The notes: a model not told the origin generated them from the letters alone. A stretch of DNA of 64,000 bases from Anaerolinea sp. (GCA_029975055.1 JARKPU010000005.1:1-64000); one strand, 5' to 3'; counted from the stretch's first letter, positions 35,335-45,000 are shown. Numbers and translations are program-made.

Positions 35335-36440
35335 TCCGAAGGAAATCCATTGCGGTGAAGCCGTCTGGATTTTCGGCCGCCGCGCCCCGCAGCTTCGGCG
35401 CCGCTTACTGGCTCAGCTGGGTTGCGGCGGTTTTCATGCTCGCCTGGCTGGGATATGTGATCCTCCTGCGCGTGGGCGTCGTCCAGGCGGCCCGCGAAGC
35501 CTCTCAAACCAATACGGAGCTGGCCGCTGCCGTCCCTGAACAGGCCGGCCAGAGCGCGCCGATGCCCGAGTTCTCGCTCGAGGGCAGCGTGGCCTCGCTG
35601 GAGCGCGCCGCCGACCTGCACACCATCATCCCCACCCGCCCGCGCACGGCCCCGCAGAAATACACCGTCGAGGCCGGCGATTCGGTCTTCGGCATCGCCA
35701 AGTCCTTCGACCTCGAGCCCGAGACGGTGCTGTGGGCCAATTACACGCTCCTCAACGACAACCCCAACATGCTTTCGGTCGGCCAGGAATTGATCATCCC
35801 GGCCGAAGACGGCGTGCTGTACGAAGTCAAGGCCGGCGATACCATCGAGAGCGTGGCCAGGCAGTTCCAGGCCACCCCGGAGGATATCATCAGCTGGCCC
35901 GATAACAAGATCGACATCGCCGACCCCAAGCTGGTGGCGGGGACGGAAATTATGATCCCGGGCGGCAAGCGCGAGATGCGCTCGTGGGTGGTGCCCACCA
36001 TCTGGCGCGCCAATTCGGGCGCCAACCGCTCGATCAGCACCGCCTGCGACACCTCCGGCGCAACCGCCTACGGCACGGGCTACTTCATGTGGCCGGCCGA
36101 CAACCACTCGATCTCCGGCAACACCTTCTGGTCGGGCCACCTGGGCATTGATATCGCCGCGGCGACGGGCGCCCCCGTCTATGCCGCCGACAGCGGCGTG
36201 GTGGTCTATGCCGGGCCCATCGGCGGCGGATACGGGTTGATGGTGATGATTGACCACGGCAACGGCTTCCACACGCTGTATGCGCATAACAGCCAGATCC
36301 TCACCCGCTGCGGCGCGAACGTGGCCAAAGGCCAGGTGATCGCCTACGCCGGTTCCACCGGCAATTCCACCGGCCCGCACCTGCACTTCGAAATCCGCTA
36401 CCTGGGCGCTTTCGTCAACCCGCTGGATTATGTAAATTAA
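35331..36440 (+). CDS. LysM-M23 family metallopeptidase
   Basis: A 369-residue membrane-anchored cell-wall hydrolase. One membrane helix (YWLSWVAAVFMLAWLGYVILL, 26-46), then two LysM domains (about 108-155, YTVEAGDSVFGIAKSF; and 162-207, YEVKAGDTIESVARQF) that bind glycan, and a C-terminal LytM/M23 domain with zinc ligands HLGIDIA and GPHLHFEIR. It probably cuts peptidoglycan cross-links or activates another hydrolase. The GTG start at 35331 overlaps the rho stop. A strong terminator follows. Coupling a wall hydrolase to rho is unusual but the overlap is clear. Confidence 0.9.
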   Translation: MIRRKSIAVKPSGFSAAAPRSFGAAYWLSWVAAVFMLAWLGYVILLRVGVVQAAREASQTNTELAAAVPEQAGQSAPMPEFSLEGSVASLERAADLHTIIPTRPRTAPQKYTVEAGDSVFGIAKSFDLEPETVLWANYTLLNDNPNMLSVGQELIIPAEDGVLYEVKAGDTIESVARQFQATPEDIISWPDNKIDIADPKLVAGTEIMIPGGKREMRSWVVPTIWRANSGANRSISTACDTSGATAYGTGYFMWPADNHSISGNTFWSGHLGIDIAAATGAPVYAADSGVVVYAGPIGGGYGLMVMIDHGNGFHTLYAHNSQILTRCGANVAKGQVIAYAGSTGNSTGPHLHFEIRYLGAFVNPLDYVN

Positions 36441-36460
36441 CCTCATTTGCTCCACCAATG

Positions 36461-36487
36461 AACCCGCCCTTCCGGGCGGGTTTTTTT
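36461..36487 (+). terminator. Rho-independent terminator of rho-M23
   Basis: AACCCGCCC and GGGCGGGTT arms with a TTCC loop, followed by seven T residues. Confidence 0.9.
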
Positions 36488-36525
36488 ATATGCCGAATGA
36501 TGGCCTCCGCGCTTAGAATTGCCCC

Positions 36526-36580
36526 TTGACATTCTCAAAATCGAGAATATAATATGATTATATTATCGAATATGATAATA
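36526..36580 (+). promoter_or_regulatory. Promoter overlapped by palindromic operators
   Basis: TTGACA (36526-36531) and TATAAT (36548-36553) are 16 bases apart. ATTCTC-6-GAGAAT fills the spacer, and TATTATC-6-GATAATA (36561-36580) plus the AT-rich palindrome ATATAAT-3-ATTATAT cover the start point. This is a typical setting for a repressor, most simply the adjacent HTH protein acting on its own operon. Confidence 0.65.
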
Positions 36581-36600
36581 TAAGGAGAGAGAGCGATAAC

Positions 36601-37164
36601 ATGACCGAGAACCCCTCGCAGACCCTGCTCGAAGCCATGCTTCACCCCGTGCGGATGCAGATCATGCTGGCGCTGGCCGGCAGCCAGGGCATGACGGCCC
36701 TGCAGATCGCCGAACGGCTGGAAGGCGTGCCGCAGGCCACTCTCTACCGCCACATCAACCGGCTGGCGAAAGCCGGGCTCCTGCTGGTGGCAAAAGAACG
36801 CCCGGTGCGCGGCACGGTCGAAAAGGTGTACACCCTGAACAACGCCGTCCAGACTGACCTCGGGCAAGAGGCCTTTGCCGCAGCGAGCAAAACCGACCAC
36901 CTGAAGTACTTCACGGCCTTTGCCATGACCCTGATCGACGAATTCTCGCGCTATCTCAACAACACCCCCGTTGTTGACCTCGCCGCGGACGGAGTCGGGT
37001 ATCACCAGATTGCGCTGTTCATGAGCGATGAAGAGCTGCAGGCCTTTGCCCTCGCACTCAACCAGGCGTTGATGCCCTACATCCAGGCCGCCGACGCGCC
37101 TGGCCGCCGGAAACGGATTTTTTCGACAATCTTAATGCCGGATGTCTCTGGCAAAGAATCTTAA
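36601..37164 (+). CDS. ArsR-like winged-helix transcriptional regulator
   Basis: A 187-residue regulator. The N-terminal winged helix (LLEAMLHPVRMQIMLALAG, MTALQIAERLEGVPQATLYRHINRLAKAG, VEKVYTLN) resembles ArsR/PadR-type HTH_20 proteins; the recognition helix is about residues 43-55. The C-terminal half is a helical effector or dimer domain without recognised motifs. AAGGAGAG precedes the start. It is followed by a CPBP membrane protease 11 bases later, and the operators at 36531-36580 suggest it controls this two-gene unit. Confidence 0.8.
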   Translation: MTENPSQTLLEAMLHPVRMQIMLALAGSQGMTALQIAERLEGVPQATLYRHINRLAKAGLLLVAKERPVRGTVEKVYTLNNAVQTDLGQEAFAAASKTDHLKYFTAFAMTLIDEFSRYLNNTPVVDLAADGVGYHQIALFMSDEELQAFALALNQALMPYIQAADAPGRRKRIFSTILMPDVSGKES

Positions 37165-37175
37165 AGAAGGAAAGA

Positions 37176-38015
37176 ATGAACGACTATCCCTGGACCATTT
37201 TCTACATTCTGCTGGTTGCCGGCGTGCTTGCCACGCTGGCCGTCATCCCCTATTCGCTGGCGATGAAGCCGGAGGCAATCGACACGCTGAAGAAGCAGCT
37301 TGAGGCCAAAGGCAAGTCCACCAACCCCATGTTGGTCGTCTTCCTTGCCAGTTCAGTGCAGGGCGGGCTTCTGGTGGCGGTGGCCGCGTTCGTGGGCCTG
37401 TTAGCCACACGCGCCATTGGCCTGGGCACGCCGATCCTCCAGGAAGCTGTGGCGGGCCGGCCTTTTACAGGGCAGATCCTGGCGTTTTTGCCCATCTCGC
37501 TCCTGGTGGGGTTCATCGGCGGGGCGGCCGTCCTCGGGCTGGAGCATTTCGTCTTCCAACCGCGCATGCCCGAAGAGCTGAAGCAGGCCTCGGCCCGCAC
37601 AGGTTTCTGGAAGAGCATGATGGCCTGCTTTTACGGCGGGATCGTGGAAGAAATCCTCATGCGGTTGTTCGTGATGTCCGGCTTCACCTGGCTGCTCGGC
37701 CTGGTCTGGAAGGCGCCTGACGGCGGGCCCGCCGCGGGAGCCTTTTGGCTGGCTAACCTGCTCGCCACCCTGCTCTTTGGGTTGGGCCACCTGCCCGCCA
37801 CCCGCCAGATAACGAAACTCACCCCTCTGGTGGTGACGCGCGCGGTCGTCCTGAACGGTCTCGCCGGGTTGATGTTTGGCGCCCTGTTCATCTTCTACGG
37901 GCTGGAGGCGGCCATCCTGGCCCATTTCTGCATGGACATCATCATGCACCTCATTTACCCGGCGTTGAAGCCGTCTGGCCCGGTCGGCTCGCAGGTCCAA
38001 TCGGCCGGTTCGTAA
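37176..38015 (+). CDS. CPBP-family intramembrane glutamic endopeptidase
   Basis: A 279-residue polytopic membrane protein. The CPBP motifs are GGIVEEILMRLFVMSGF (about 155-171; the usual form is EExxxR), LLFGLGHLPATRQ (about 205) and LAHFCMDIIMHLIYP (about 248). It is probably a membrane protease, second of its kind in this window and only weakly similar in sequence to the one at 18159. It is transcribed with the HTH regulator; AAGGA lies just ahead of the ATG. Confidence 0.83.
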   Translation: MNDYPWTIFYILLVAGVLATLAVIPYSLAMKPEAIDTLKKQLEAKGKSTNPMLVVFLASSVQGGLLVAVAAFVGLLATRAIGLGTPILQEAVAGRPFTGQILAFLPISLLVGFIGGAAVLGLEHFVFQPRMPEELKQASARTGFWKSMMACFYGGIVEEILMRLFVMSGFTWLLGLVWKAPDGGPAAGAFWLANLLATLLFGLGHLPATRQITKLTPLVVTRAVVLNGLAGLMFGALFIFYGLEAAILAHFCMDIIMHLIYPALKPSGPVGSQVQSAGS

Positions 38016-38095
38016 AGCCGCGCCGCCTTCCATGAGTCATCGCTCGCCTTTGAGCAAAAGGTGAAGCCAAAGACCAGCCCGTTCTCACACAAATA

Positions 38096-38125
38096 GACCC
38101 CCGCCCGGCGACCTGGGCGGGGGTC
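38096..38125. terminator. GC-rich terminator between convergent genes
   Basis: GACCCCCGCCC and GGGCGGGGGTC form a perfect 11-base stem with an eight-base loop. CTTGTCTGG follows on the plus strand and TATTTGTGTG on the minus strand. Confidence 0.7.
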
Positions 38126-38165
38126 TTGTCTGGAGGAGGGTCAGGGGAAACCTCCTCCGAAGGCT

Positions 38166-39131
38166 TCAGGGGGTCGGGTTCTTCCAGTAAGACATCTCAT
38201 CCACCATGACGGCAAAATCATCCGTCGCGCTGGAACCCACGTACAGGCCGAAGTAGCCGCTCGTCCAGGTGCCGTCGCTCACCTCGCCCAGTAATTGTCC
38301 GTTGGCATACATCAACAGGCGCGTGCCCACCATCATCAGGCCCATGCGGTTGACCTGGTTGGTGCCCTTCAGGATCGCGTCGCTTGCGGTCCAATCCTTC
38401 AGGCGCGTCAGCTTGCCTTTAGCGCCGTCCAGGCCGTCCCACTTGCGCAGCGAGTAACGCCCGTCGCAGGTGAAGCCGAACAGGTAGCCCCGGTCGGCAT
38501 CGGCCAGCACCGGCACGCGCACGATCATCCCATACTGGTCTCCGGCGCTGCAATCGGTGGGCTTGAAGGTCGCCTCCAGGTAGAGGTCGCCAAAGGCGGC
38601 CCCCTCGGGGTTGGCCAGGCGCCAGGCCAGTTTATCCGTCAGGCCGGTGAGGATCATCCAGCCGTCGTTGAAGATCAGCGCCGAAAAGTCATCCGGCCCG
38701 GCCGGCCAGACCCAGGCCAGCGCATCGTCCATCCCATCGGTCGAACTGGGCCTGCCGAGGTGGCTGCGCGGGTCGCCGGGGGCCGGGGTGAAGGCCGGGC
38801 CGGTGGTGGCCGTGGGCGGCGGGTTGGTGGCGGTGGGCTGCGGCGGCTCCGGCGTGGAGGTCGCAGTCGGCTGCGCCGGGGCGGTGGTGTTGGTGGGCTG
38901 GTCGGGCGAGTGCGTGGCCGTCACAATGACCAGCCCGGGCGTTTCGGTGGGCTGGGTCTGCGGCGCCGAGGTCTGCGTGGGCATGGCCGTCAGCACCATG
39001 GCGAGCTGGGTTTGCATCTCCACATCCGAAAGCGTGGGCTGGGTGGAGGGGTTCTCTGGGGGCCTGGAGGAAGGCAGAACGCACCCGGCCAGCAGGACGG
39101 CGACCATCAGGAATGGCAAAAACTTCTTCAT
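38166..39131 (-). CDS. Lipoprotein with Thr/Pro linker and lectin-like (DUF1080/LamG-like) domain
   Basis: A 321-residue predicted lipoprotein. The signal peptide ends in LLAGC (Cys17). A low-complexity Thr/Pro/Gln linker spans about 20-120, followed by a concanavalin-like beta-sandwich: GDLYLEATFKPTDCSAGDQYG, RGYLFGFTCDGRYSLRKWDG, NRMGLMMVGTRLLMYANGQLLGEV and SGYFGLYVGSSATDDFAVMVDEM match the strand pattern of glucanase-like or DUF1080 domains. It probably binds a carbohydrate at the cell surface; catalytic residues are not evident. AAGGAG precedes the start. It is monocistronic. Confidence 0.7.
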   Translation of the reverse strand: MKKFLPFLMVAVLLAGCVLPSSRPPENPSTQPTLSDVEMQTQLAMVLTAMPTQTSAPQTQPTETPGLVIVTATHSPDQPTNTTAPAQPTATSTPEPPQPTATNPPPTATTGPAFTPAPGDPRSHLGRPSSTDGMDDALAWVWPAGPDDFSALIFNDGWMILTGLTDKLAWRLANPEGAAFGDLYLEATFKPTDCSAGDQYGMIVRVPVLADADRGYLFGFTCDGRYSLRKWDGLDGAKGKLTRLKDWTASDAILKGTNQVNRMGLMMVGTRLLMYANGQLLGEVSDGTWTSGYFGLYVGSSATDDFAVMVDEMSYWKNPTP

Positions 39132-39302
39132 CCGATCTCCTTAAAAACCAAACGACCAGGCTGGAACACAGTGATGCCCCTATGACGCGCCAAAGCGCGA
39201 TTTGTTCCCTCGCCTGCGGGCCGCGCGGATTCTTGCTCCTGGAAAAAAGTATATACCCGAATCCAGGAACGGCCCCTTCGGGCGGCTTCAGGCAAGCTGC
39301 GT

Positions 39303-39788
<486 letters not shown>

Positions 39789-39883
39789 CGCAACCTCCGG
39801 CAAAATCCAGGTGAATCGCCTCGATCGGGCGATCAATTTCCCATATTGTACCTGCAAACCCATGCGCCAATTCTCGGGCGCGT

Positions 39884-39912
39884 TTGTCAAATATCTCTTT
39901 CTCGTGTAAGAT
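39884..39912 (+). promoter_or_regulatory. Promoter giving a leaderless sensor-kinase transcript
   Basis: TTGTCA (39884-39889), 17 bases, TAAGAT (39907-39912). The GTG start at 39919 lies six bases beyond the -10, where transcription itself should begin. Confidence 0.5.
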
Positions 39913-39918
39913 AACTTT

Positions 39919-41679
39919 GTGAGAGCAAGTGAAATCCCCTTCCTGGCGGACTGGTTCGCCATCTCCTTCCGCTGGCTCATCCTGTTTGTGCTGTCCATCA
40001 CCCTGGCGCTGGCGGGCAGCCTGAGCGGCTGGGCGATCTTCGTGCTGGCCCTGCCGGTGCTCTGGAACCTGGTGATGAGCGTCCTGGCGGTCTTCAACCG
40101 CCGCCTGGCGGGGCACCGCGCCATCAACGTGGCCGTGGACCTGATCGGCGCCATGCTCATCTTCGCCGTCAGCGGCGACGTGAGCGGCCCGGCCCTGTGG
40201 GTGGGCACGCTGGCCATCGCCCCTGCTGCCATTTTCTACGAGCTGCGCGGCTCGGTTATCTCGGCCGTGGTGATCACCGTGCTGGAGGGGGCCTTCCTAT
40301 ACTTCATCCGCCCGGAATACTTTGCCAACCCGCCGCTGCTCACGCTGGTGACGATCAACGCGGCGGCGGCCCTCTCGCTTGGGCTGCTCAGCCTACCGCT
40401 CATCAAGCGCCTGCGCGGCACCTATCAAGAGCTGGTGCGCCGCCGCCGCGAGGTCGAACAGCGCATCCAGATCCGCGAGCGCGACCGCATGCGCGCCCTC
40501 AGCGAGATGATCGCCACCTTCAGCGCCACGCTCAATTACAAAACCGCGCTCGAAGCGGCGATGAACTCGAGCATTTCTACGATGGGCCTCACCGATGACG
40601 AGGCCACCCCGCTGCTGTGCGCTTTCTTCCTGTTCGAAGACGCCGGGTTGAAGTACGCCGTCGGCCGGGGGTTCACCGCTCATGAGCAGGCCATGCAGCT
40701 CCCCGCGCAAAGCGGGCTGCTGCAGGAAGTGCTCCAGACCGGCGAACACCGCCTGCACATCAGCGACTCCTGCGACGACCCGGAGCTGAGCTCGCTCATC
40801 TCGCTGCACACCTGCAAGGCGGTGCTCCTCCTGCCCCTCATCCGCGGCATGAACGCCTACGGCGTGCTGCTCTATGCCCACCCCAGCCCGGCCTTCTTCA
40901 ACGATGACCGCACCGAGCTGCTCGTGACCGTCGCCAACCAGGCCGTGATCGCCATCCAAAACGCGCGCCTCTACCAGGACCTGGCCGCCGAAAAAGAGCG
41001 CCTGATCCAGACTCAGGAAGAAGCACAGCGCAAGCTGGCGCGCGACCTGCACGACGGCCCCACCCAATCGGTTTCGTCCATCGCCATGCGCATCGGCATC
41101 GCCCGCAAGCTCTTCGAGCGCAATCCCCAATCGGCGCTGGAAGAGCTGGCCAAGGTGGAAGAACTGGCCCGCCGCACCACCTCCGAAATCCGCCACATGC
41201 TCTTCACCCTGCGCCCGCTGGTGCTGGAATCGGAAGGGCTTTCGGCGGCGCTGAACACCATGGCCGAGAAGATGCGCGACCTCTACCAGCAGAGCGTGAA
41301 GCTGGAGATCGACCCGCAGGTGGTGAACGCGCTGGATGCCAGCCGCCAGACGGTGATTTTCTACCTCGTCGAGGAAGCCGTGAACAATGCGCGCAAGCAC
41401 GCCCAGGCCTCGCAGATCACCGTGCGGCTCAAGTTCATCACCAACGATAGCAGCATGGCCGGGCTGGAGATCAGCGACAACGGGGTTGGGTTCAACGTGG
41501 ATGAAGTGATGGGCGGTTACGACCAGCGCGGCAGCCTGGGGATGATCAACCTGCGCGAGCGCGCCGATATGATCTCCGGGCTGTTGAAGATCGACTCGGC
41601 CCCCGGCAAGGGCACGCGCGTGCGCGTCTATATTCCACTCACCGAGGCCGCCGAAGACCGGCTGCACGGCGCGCGCTAA
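39919..41679 (+). CDS. GAF-domain sensor histidine kinase (HisKA_3/NarL type)
   Basis: A 586-residue membrane sensor kinase. The N-terminus has about five or six helices (1-165), then a short coiled coil (REVEQRIQIRERDRMR), a GAF domain (about 205-355), a DHp domain with the phospho-His in ARDLHDGPTQSVSSIAM, and an HATPase_c domain with EEAVNNARKHA and LEISDNGVGFNVD, ending GKGTRVRVYIPL. HisKA_3 kinases partner NarL-type regulators; none is adjacent. The GTG at 39919 has no Shine-Dalgarno and lies six bases after the -10 box, so translation may be leaderless. It is convergent with rdgB. Confidence 0.85.
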   Translation: MRASEIPFLADWFAISFRWLILFVLSITLALAGSLSGWAIFVLALPVLWNLVMSVLAVFNRRLAGHRAINVAVDLIGAMLIFAVSGDVSGPALWVGTLAIAPAAIFYELRGSVISAVVITVLEGAFLYFIRPEYFANPPLLTLVTINAAAALSLGLLSLPLIKRLRGTYQELVRRRREVEQRIQIRERDRMRALSEMIATFSATLNYKTALEAAMNSSISTMGLTDDEATPLLCAFFLFEDAGLKYAVGRGFTAHEQAMQLPAQSGLLQEVLQTGEHRLHISDSCDDPELSSLISLHTCKAVLLLPLIRGMNAYGVLLYAHPSPAFFNDDRTELLVTVANQAVIAIQNARLYQDLAAEKERLIQTQEEAQRKLARDLHDGPTQSVSSIAMRIGIARKLFERNPQSALEELAKVEELARRTTSEIRHMLFTLRPLVLESEGLSAALNTMAEKMRDLYQQSVKLEIDPQVVNALDASRQTVIFYLVEEAVNNARKHAQASQITVRLKFITNDSSMAGLEISDNGVGFNVDEVMGGYDQRGSLGMINLRERADMISGLLKIDSAPGKGTRVRVYIPLTEAAEDRLHGAR

Positions 41680-41709
41680 CACAGGCAGCCGCGAAGCCGA
41701 AGCAGCGGC

Positions 41710-42309
41710 CTAAACTCCAAACAATTCGTGCAATATCGGGATCGCAGCGCGCACGGCCAGCGCGCGATGACTCAGGCGGTTCTTCTCGGCGCTCTCCAGC
41801 TCGGCCATCGTCTCTGCCCGGCCTTCGAGCTGAAAGATGGGGTCATAGCCGAACCCGCCCGTGCCGCGCTCAGTGGGGATGATCTCGCCCGGGCAGTTGC
41901 CCACGCAGAGCTTCACCCCCCTGCCCGGCGCGGCTACCGCCACCGTGCAATGGAAGCGCGCCTTCCAGGGCCTGGCCACCCCCTTCAGGTTCGCCAGCAG
42001 ATGCGCGCGCCGGTCGGCGTCGGTGGCCCCGGCGATGGGCGAATAGCGCGCCGAATAAAGCCCCGGCGCGCCGCCCAGCGCTTCCACCTCCAGCCCGGAA
42101 TCATCCGCCAGCGTCACCAGCCCGGCGGCCTGGCAGTAGGCCAGCGCCTTTTTGGCCGCGTTCTCGGCGTAGGTGGCGCCGTCTTCTTCTACCTCTAAGA
42201 AAATGCCCAACTGCGCCGGCAGGAGCAGCTCGAACGGCTCGCCGCCGAGGATCTCTTGAAACTCGCGCAGCTTGCCCGGGTTGGTGGAAGCGATCAATAA
42301 TTGCGGCAT
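41710..42309 (-). CDS. rdgB: XTP/dITP diphosphatase (RdgB/HAM1)
   Basis: A 199-residue house-cleaning enzyme that hydrolyses non-canonical purine triphosphates (dITP, XTP) to monophosphates. All family motifs are present: IASTNPGKLREFQEIL (residues 6-21), EEDGATYAENAAKKA, LADDSGLEVEALGGAPG, GTGGFGYDPIF and KNRLSHRALA. It reads towards the sensor kinase and diverges from the yceD gene. The length is normal. Confidence 0.93.
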   Translation of the reverse strand: MPQLLIASTNPGKLREFQEILGGEPFELLLPAQLGIFLEVEEDGATYAENAAKKALAYCQAAGLVTLADDSGLEVEALGGAPGLYSARYSPIAGATDADRRAHLLANLKGVARPWKARFHCTVAVAAPGRGVKLCVGNCPGEIIPTERGTGGFGYDPIFQLEGRAETMAELESAEKNRLSHRALAVRAAIPILHELFGV

Positions 42310-42351
42310 GGTTGTTATTTCGCTAATTTTTATGATATTTTTATTAAATAC

Positions 42352-42380
42352 TTGACTTGCAGAATCCCGCGTGCTATAAT
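42352..42380 (+). promoter_or_regulatory. Promoter of the yceD-sigma factor region
   Basis: TTGACT (42352-42357), 17 bases, TATAAT (42375-42380). An AT-rich stretch precedes it (42310-42350). Confidence 0.7.
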
Positions 42381-42422
42381 TTGCGTGTATTATTATATCC
42401 CAATGACCCCAAACTTATTACT

Positions 42423-42896
42423 GTGAACCTTCCGCGACACCCGCTGCGCATCAATGTTGGATTCCTGCTCAATGCGCCAATAGGCTACAGCCGGGATATC
42501 CACTTTGAGTACCCTGCTATCCGGTTAGAAGAAGAAACCTACGTCGATTTTAACGGCGTGGTGCGGGTGAACCGCACGCCGCAGGGCATTCTGGCCGTGT
42601 GCGATTTTCACGCCACGGCCGCTCTCGAATGCGTGCGCTGCCTGAAGGGCTTCGAGCGGGCCCTCCATGCCGAGTTCAGCGAGTTGTACGCCTTCAACGT
42701 CCGCTCGACGACCGAATCCGACCTCATCTTGCGCGAAGACGGCAACATCGACCTCGAACCTCTCGCGCGCGAGTACCTGTTGATCGAAGTTCCCATCTCG
42801 CCGCTCTGCCGGCCCGACTGCAAAGGCCTGTGCATCGAGTGCGGCGAAGACCTCAACCTGGGCACCTGCGAACACAATGTTCGCGTAACTTATTAA
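42423..42896 (+). CDS. YceD/DUF177 family protein (large-subunit rRNA accumulation)
   Basis: About 157 residues of the DUF177/YceD family, linked to 23S rRNA accumulation. The opening LRINVGFLLNAPIGYSRDI is the usual start, and four cysteines occur in ALECVRCLKGFERAL and PDCKGLCIECGEDLNLGTCEH, a likely zinc site. The GTG at 42423 is chosen because the promoter -10 ends at 42380 and earlier in-frame codons are not starts except TTG; it has no clear Shine-Dalgarno. In most bacteria rpmF (L32) follows yceD; here no L32 frame exists and the sigma factor gene comes next. Confidence 0.82.
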   Translation: MNLPRHPLRINVGFLLNAPIGYSRDIHFEYPAIRLEEETYVDFNGVVRVNRTPQGILAVCDFHATAALECVRCLKGFERALHAEFSELYAFNVRSTTESDLILREDGNIDLEPLAREYLLIEVPISPLCRPDCKGLCIECGEDLNLGTCEHNVRVTY

Positions 42897-43010
42897 CCGG
42901 TTTTTTTGTTGTTGCTTCTGCGTCGGTGGGTCATGTGAACGGTCAACTTATCCATAAAACCAGGCAGAAACGAGTGGACCGGGATCTGTCATATCGGGAG
43001 GGTGGAATAA

Positions 43011-44192
43011 ATGACAAATCCGGGGCGACATAAACGCAATATCGAAATCCTCAGCATGCTGCTCGAAAAGGCAGACATCCAGGGTTACCTGACGACGGAA
43101 GACCTCATGGAGGTTTACCCCAACGTCACCGAAGACCGCGATCACTTCGAGGCCATTCTCGTCGCCCTGCGGCGGCGCGGCGTGGATATCCTCGACCATG
43201 ACGAGAGCGAGTCGGTTTTCGACGAGATCGACGACAGCCTCTCGGACGACTTCACCCCCCTTTCCGACCTGACGCGCATCTCCAGCGACGATACGGTGGG
43301 GCTGTACCTCAAAGAAATGTCGCGCGTCCCGCTGCTCACCAGCGAAGAAGAAATGGACCTGGCCAGGCGCATCGAGAAGGGCCGCTCGGCCAAGCGTGAA
43401 CTCTGCCGCACCAACGGAAGCACCCAGCCCGCCCGCCGCTGCGAGCTGGAAAACCTGATGAACGACGGCCTGCTGGCCCGCGAGCACCTCATCAAAGCCA
43501 ACACGCGCCTGGTCGTCTCCATCGCCAAGCGCTACATCGGGCGCGGCGTGCCCTTCCTCGACCTGATCCAGGAGGGCAACCTCGGCCTGATGAAAGCCGT
43601 CGAGAAATACGAATATCAACGCGGCTTCCGCTTCTCCACCTACGCCACCTGGTGGATCCGCCAGACCATCACGCGCTCCATCGCCGACCAGGGCCGCACG
43701 ATCCGTGTGCCCGTCCACATGGTTGACCGCATCCGCCAGCTCTACCGCACCACCCACGAGATGGAGCAAAAACTCGGGCGCTCGCCCACCAACGACGAGA
43801 TCGCCGAAGCCATCGGGGTTAAATCGAACAAGGTGGATTGGATGCTGCGCGTTTCGTGGCTGCCGCTCTCGCTGGAAAGCCCGATCAACGACGACGAGGA
43901 AGACTCGGAGCTGGGCATGTTCGTCGAGGACCAGGTCACGCCCTCGCCCATCCAGAGCACCTACACCAGCCTGCTGCGCGAGAAAATCCAGGAGGTGCTC
44001 GATACCCTCCCGCCGCGCGAATCGCGCATCCTGCGACTGCGCTTTGGGCTGGAAAACGGGCGCGCCTACACGCTCGAAGAGGTGGGGCAGAAGTTCGGCC
44101 TCACCCGCGAGCGCATCCGGCAGATCGAAAGCAAAGCTCTGCGCCGCCTCAGGCACCCGCGCCGCGCGCGCCAGTTGAAGGATTACCTGTGA
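43011..44192 (+). CDS. sigA: Sigma-70 family RNA polymerase sigma factor (SigA/RpoD-like)
   Basis: A 393-residue group 1 or 2 sigma factor. It has a region 1.1-like start ([14 protein letters not shown]), region 1.2 ([22 protein letters not shown]), region 2 with [55 protein letters not shown] (given in pieces by its [10 protein letters not shown] and [11 protein letters not shown] motifs), region 3 with [11 protein letters not shown] and region 4 with [28 protein letters not shown]. The region 2.4 and 4.2 residues that read -10 and -35 match primary sigma factors. An 18-residue insertion near 130-150 ([16 protein letters not shown]) lies between 1.2 and 2.1. GGAGGG precedes the start; terminator 44226-44258 follows. 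Confidence 0.9.
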   Translation: MTNPGRHKRNIEILSMLLEKADIQGYLTTEDLMEVYPNVTEDRDHFEAILVALRRRGVDILDHDESESVFDEIDDSLSDDFTPLSDLTRISSDDTVGLYLKEMSRVPLLTSEEEMDLARRIEKGRSAKRELCRTNGSTQPARRCELENLMNDGLLAREHLIKANTRLVVSIAKRYIGRGVPFLDLIQEGNLGLMKAVEKYEYQRGFRFSTYATWWIRQTITRSIADQGRTIRVPVHMVDRIRQLYRTTHEMEQKLGRSPTNDEIAEAIGVKSNKVDWMLRVSWLPLSLESPINDDEEDSELGMFVEDQVTPSPIQSTYTSLLREKIQEVLDTLPPRESRILRLRFGLENGRAYTLEEVGQKFGLTRERIRQIESKALRRLRHPRRARQLKDYL

Positions 44193-44225
44193 GCGCCAAG
44201 GCGGCACAACCCATGGGGTGAAATT

Positions 44226-44258
44226 CCAGACATTGGGGTGACTTGCCTCAATGTCTGG
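44226..44258 (+). terminator. Terminator after the sigma factor gene
   Basis: CCAGACATTGGGG and CCTCAATGTCTGG pair over 13 bases with one mismatch and a seven-base loop, followed by TTGCATTTAT. Confidence 0.65.
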
Positions 44259-44306
44259 TTGCATTTATCTACCGATTGTGATTGCTTGACCATGACGGGG
44301 GGACCG

Positions 44307-44948
44307 ATGAGCGATCTGGACCTGGCGATTGAACTGCTCGAACAGGGCATGCGGGCCGAGGCTGTGAAGGAACTGGAGCGCATCCTGAGCGCCGATATCG
44401 ATAACATCTCGGCCTGGCGGCTGCTGGCCCAGGCTGTCACCGACCCGCAGGAGGTGAAGGAGTGCTACGAGCACGTCCTTCGCCTCGATCCGCACGACCG
44501 CGAAGCCGCCATCGCCCTGCAAGAGATGGGCGTGGAGGAGGCAGACCTCACCAGCGACGTGCCGCCCTTCTTCCATGAGGATGTCGAAGAACTGGGCTAC
44601 CAGTGGCAGCCCGAAGAACCTCCGCGCGAGCCGGGCGTCGATACCGCGCCGCTCAAGATGAAGGACGCCTACCCTGTTATTGAGCCCCCGGCAGATGCTC
44701 TCGCCCAAGCCGAAGAAAACCACGAAGCGCTCAAACGCGCCGAGGCCGCCCTCTTTGATGAAGAGGAAGAAGCCCCCGCCGTCCCCGAAAAGCAAGCCCC
44801 CTCGGGCAGCATCCTGGAGAATGACTCGTTCTTCTACACCGCCGTTGTCGTCATCCTCCTCATCCTCGCCGTGGTCGTCATCTACATCTTCCGCCAATCC
44901 ATCTGGGAATTCATCCAGGCCAATCTGCCGTTCCTGTTCAACAAGTGA
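44307..44948 (+). CDS. TPR-like protein with C-terminal membrane anchor
   Basis: A 213-residue protein. The N-terminal half is helical and TPR-like (LDLAIELLEQGMRAEAVKELERIL, ISAWRLLAQAVTDPQEVKECYEHVLRLDPHDREA, given here in pieces). An acidic low-complexity region with a Glu run (about 140-170) follows, and one membrane helix close to the C-terminus (AVVVILLILAVVVIYIF). The ATG at 44307 is preferred over one at 44292 because of GGGGGG spacing. It is probably an adaptor presented to the cytoplasm and tail-anchored. The partner is unknown. Confidence 0.65.
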   Translation: MSDLDLAIELLEQGMRAEAVKELERILSADIDNISAWRLLAQAVTDPQEVKECYEHVLRLDPHDREAAIALQEMGVEEADLTSDVPPFFHEDVEELGYQWQPEEPPREPGVDTAPLKMKDAYPVIEPPADALAQAEENHEALKRAEAALFDEEEEAPAVPEKQAPSGSILENDSFFYTAVVVILLILAVVVIYIFRQSIWEFIQANLPFLFNK

Positions 44949-45000
44949 TCCGCTGCGCAGGCTGCCCCTAAAAGAGAGCGGAACCATGCTTCCTGGCAAA

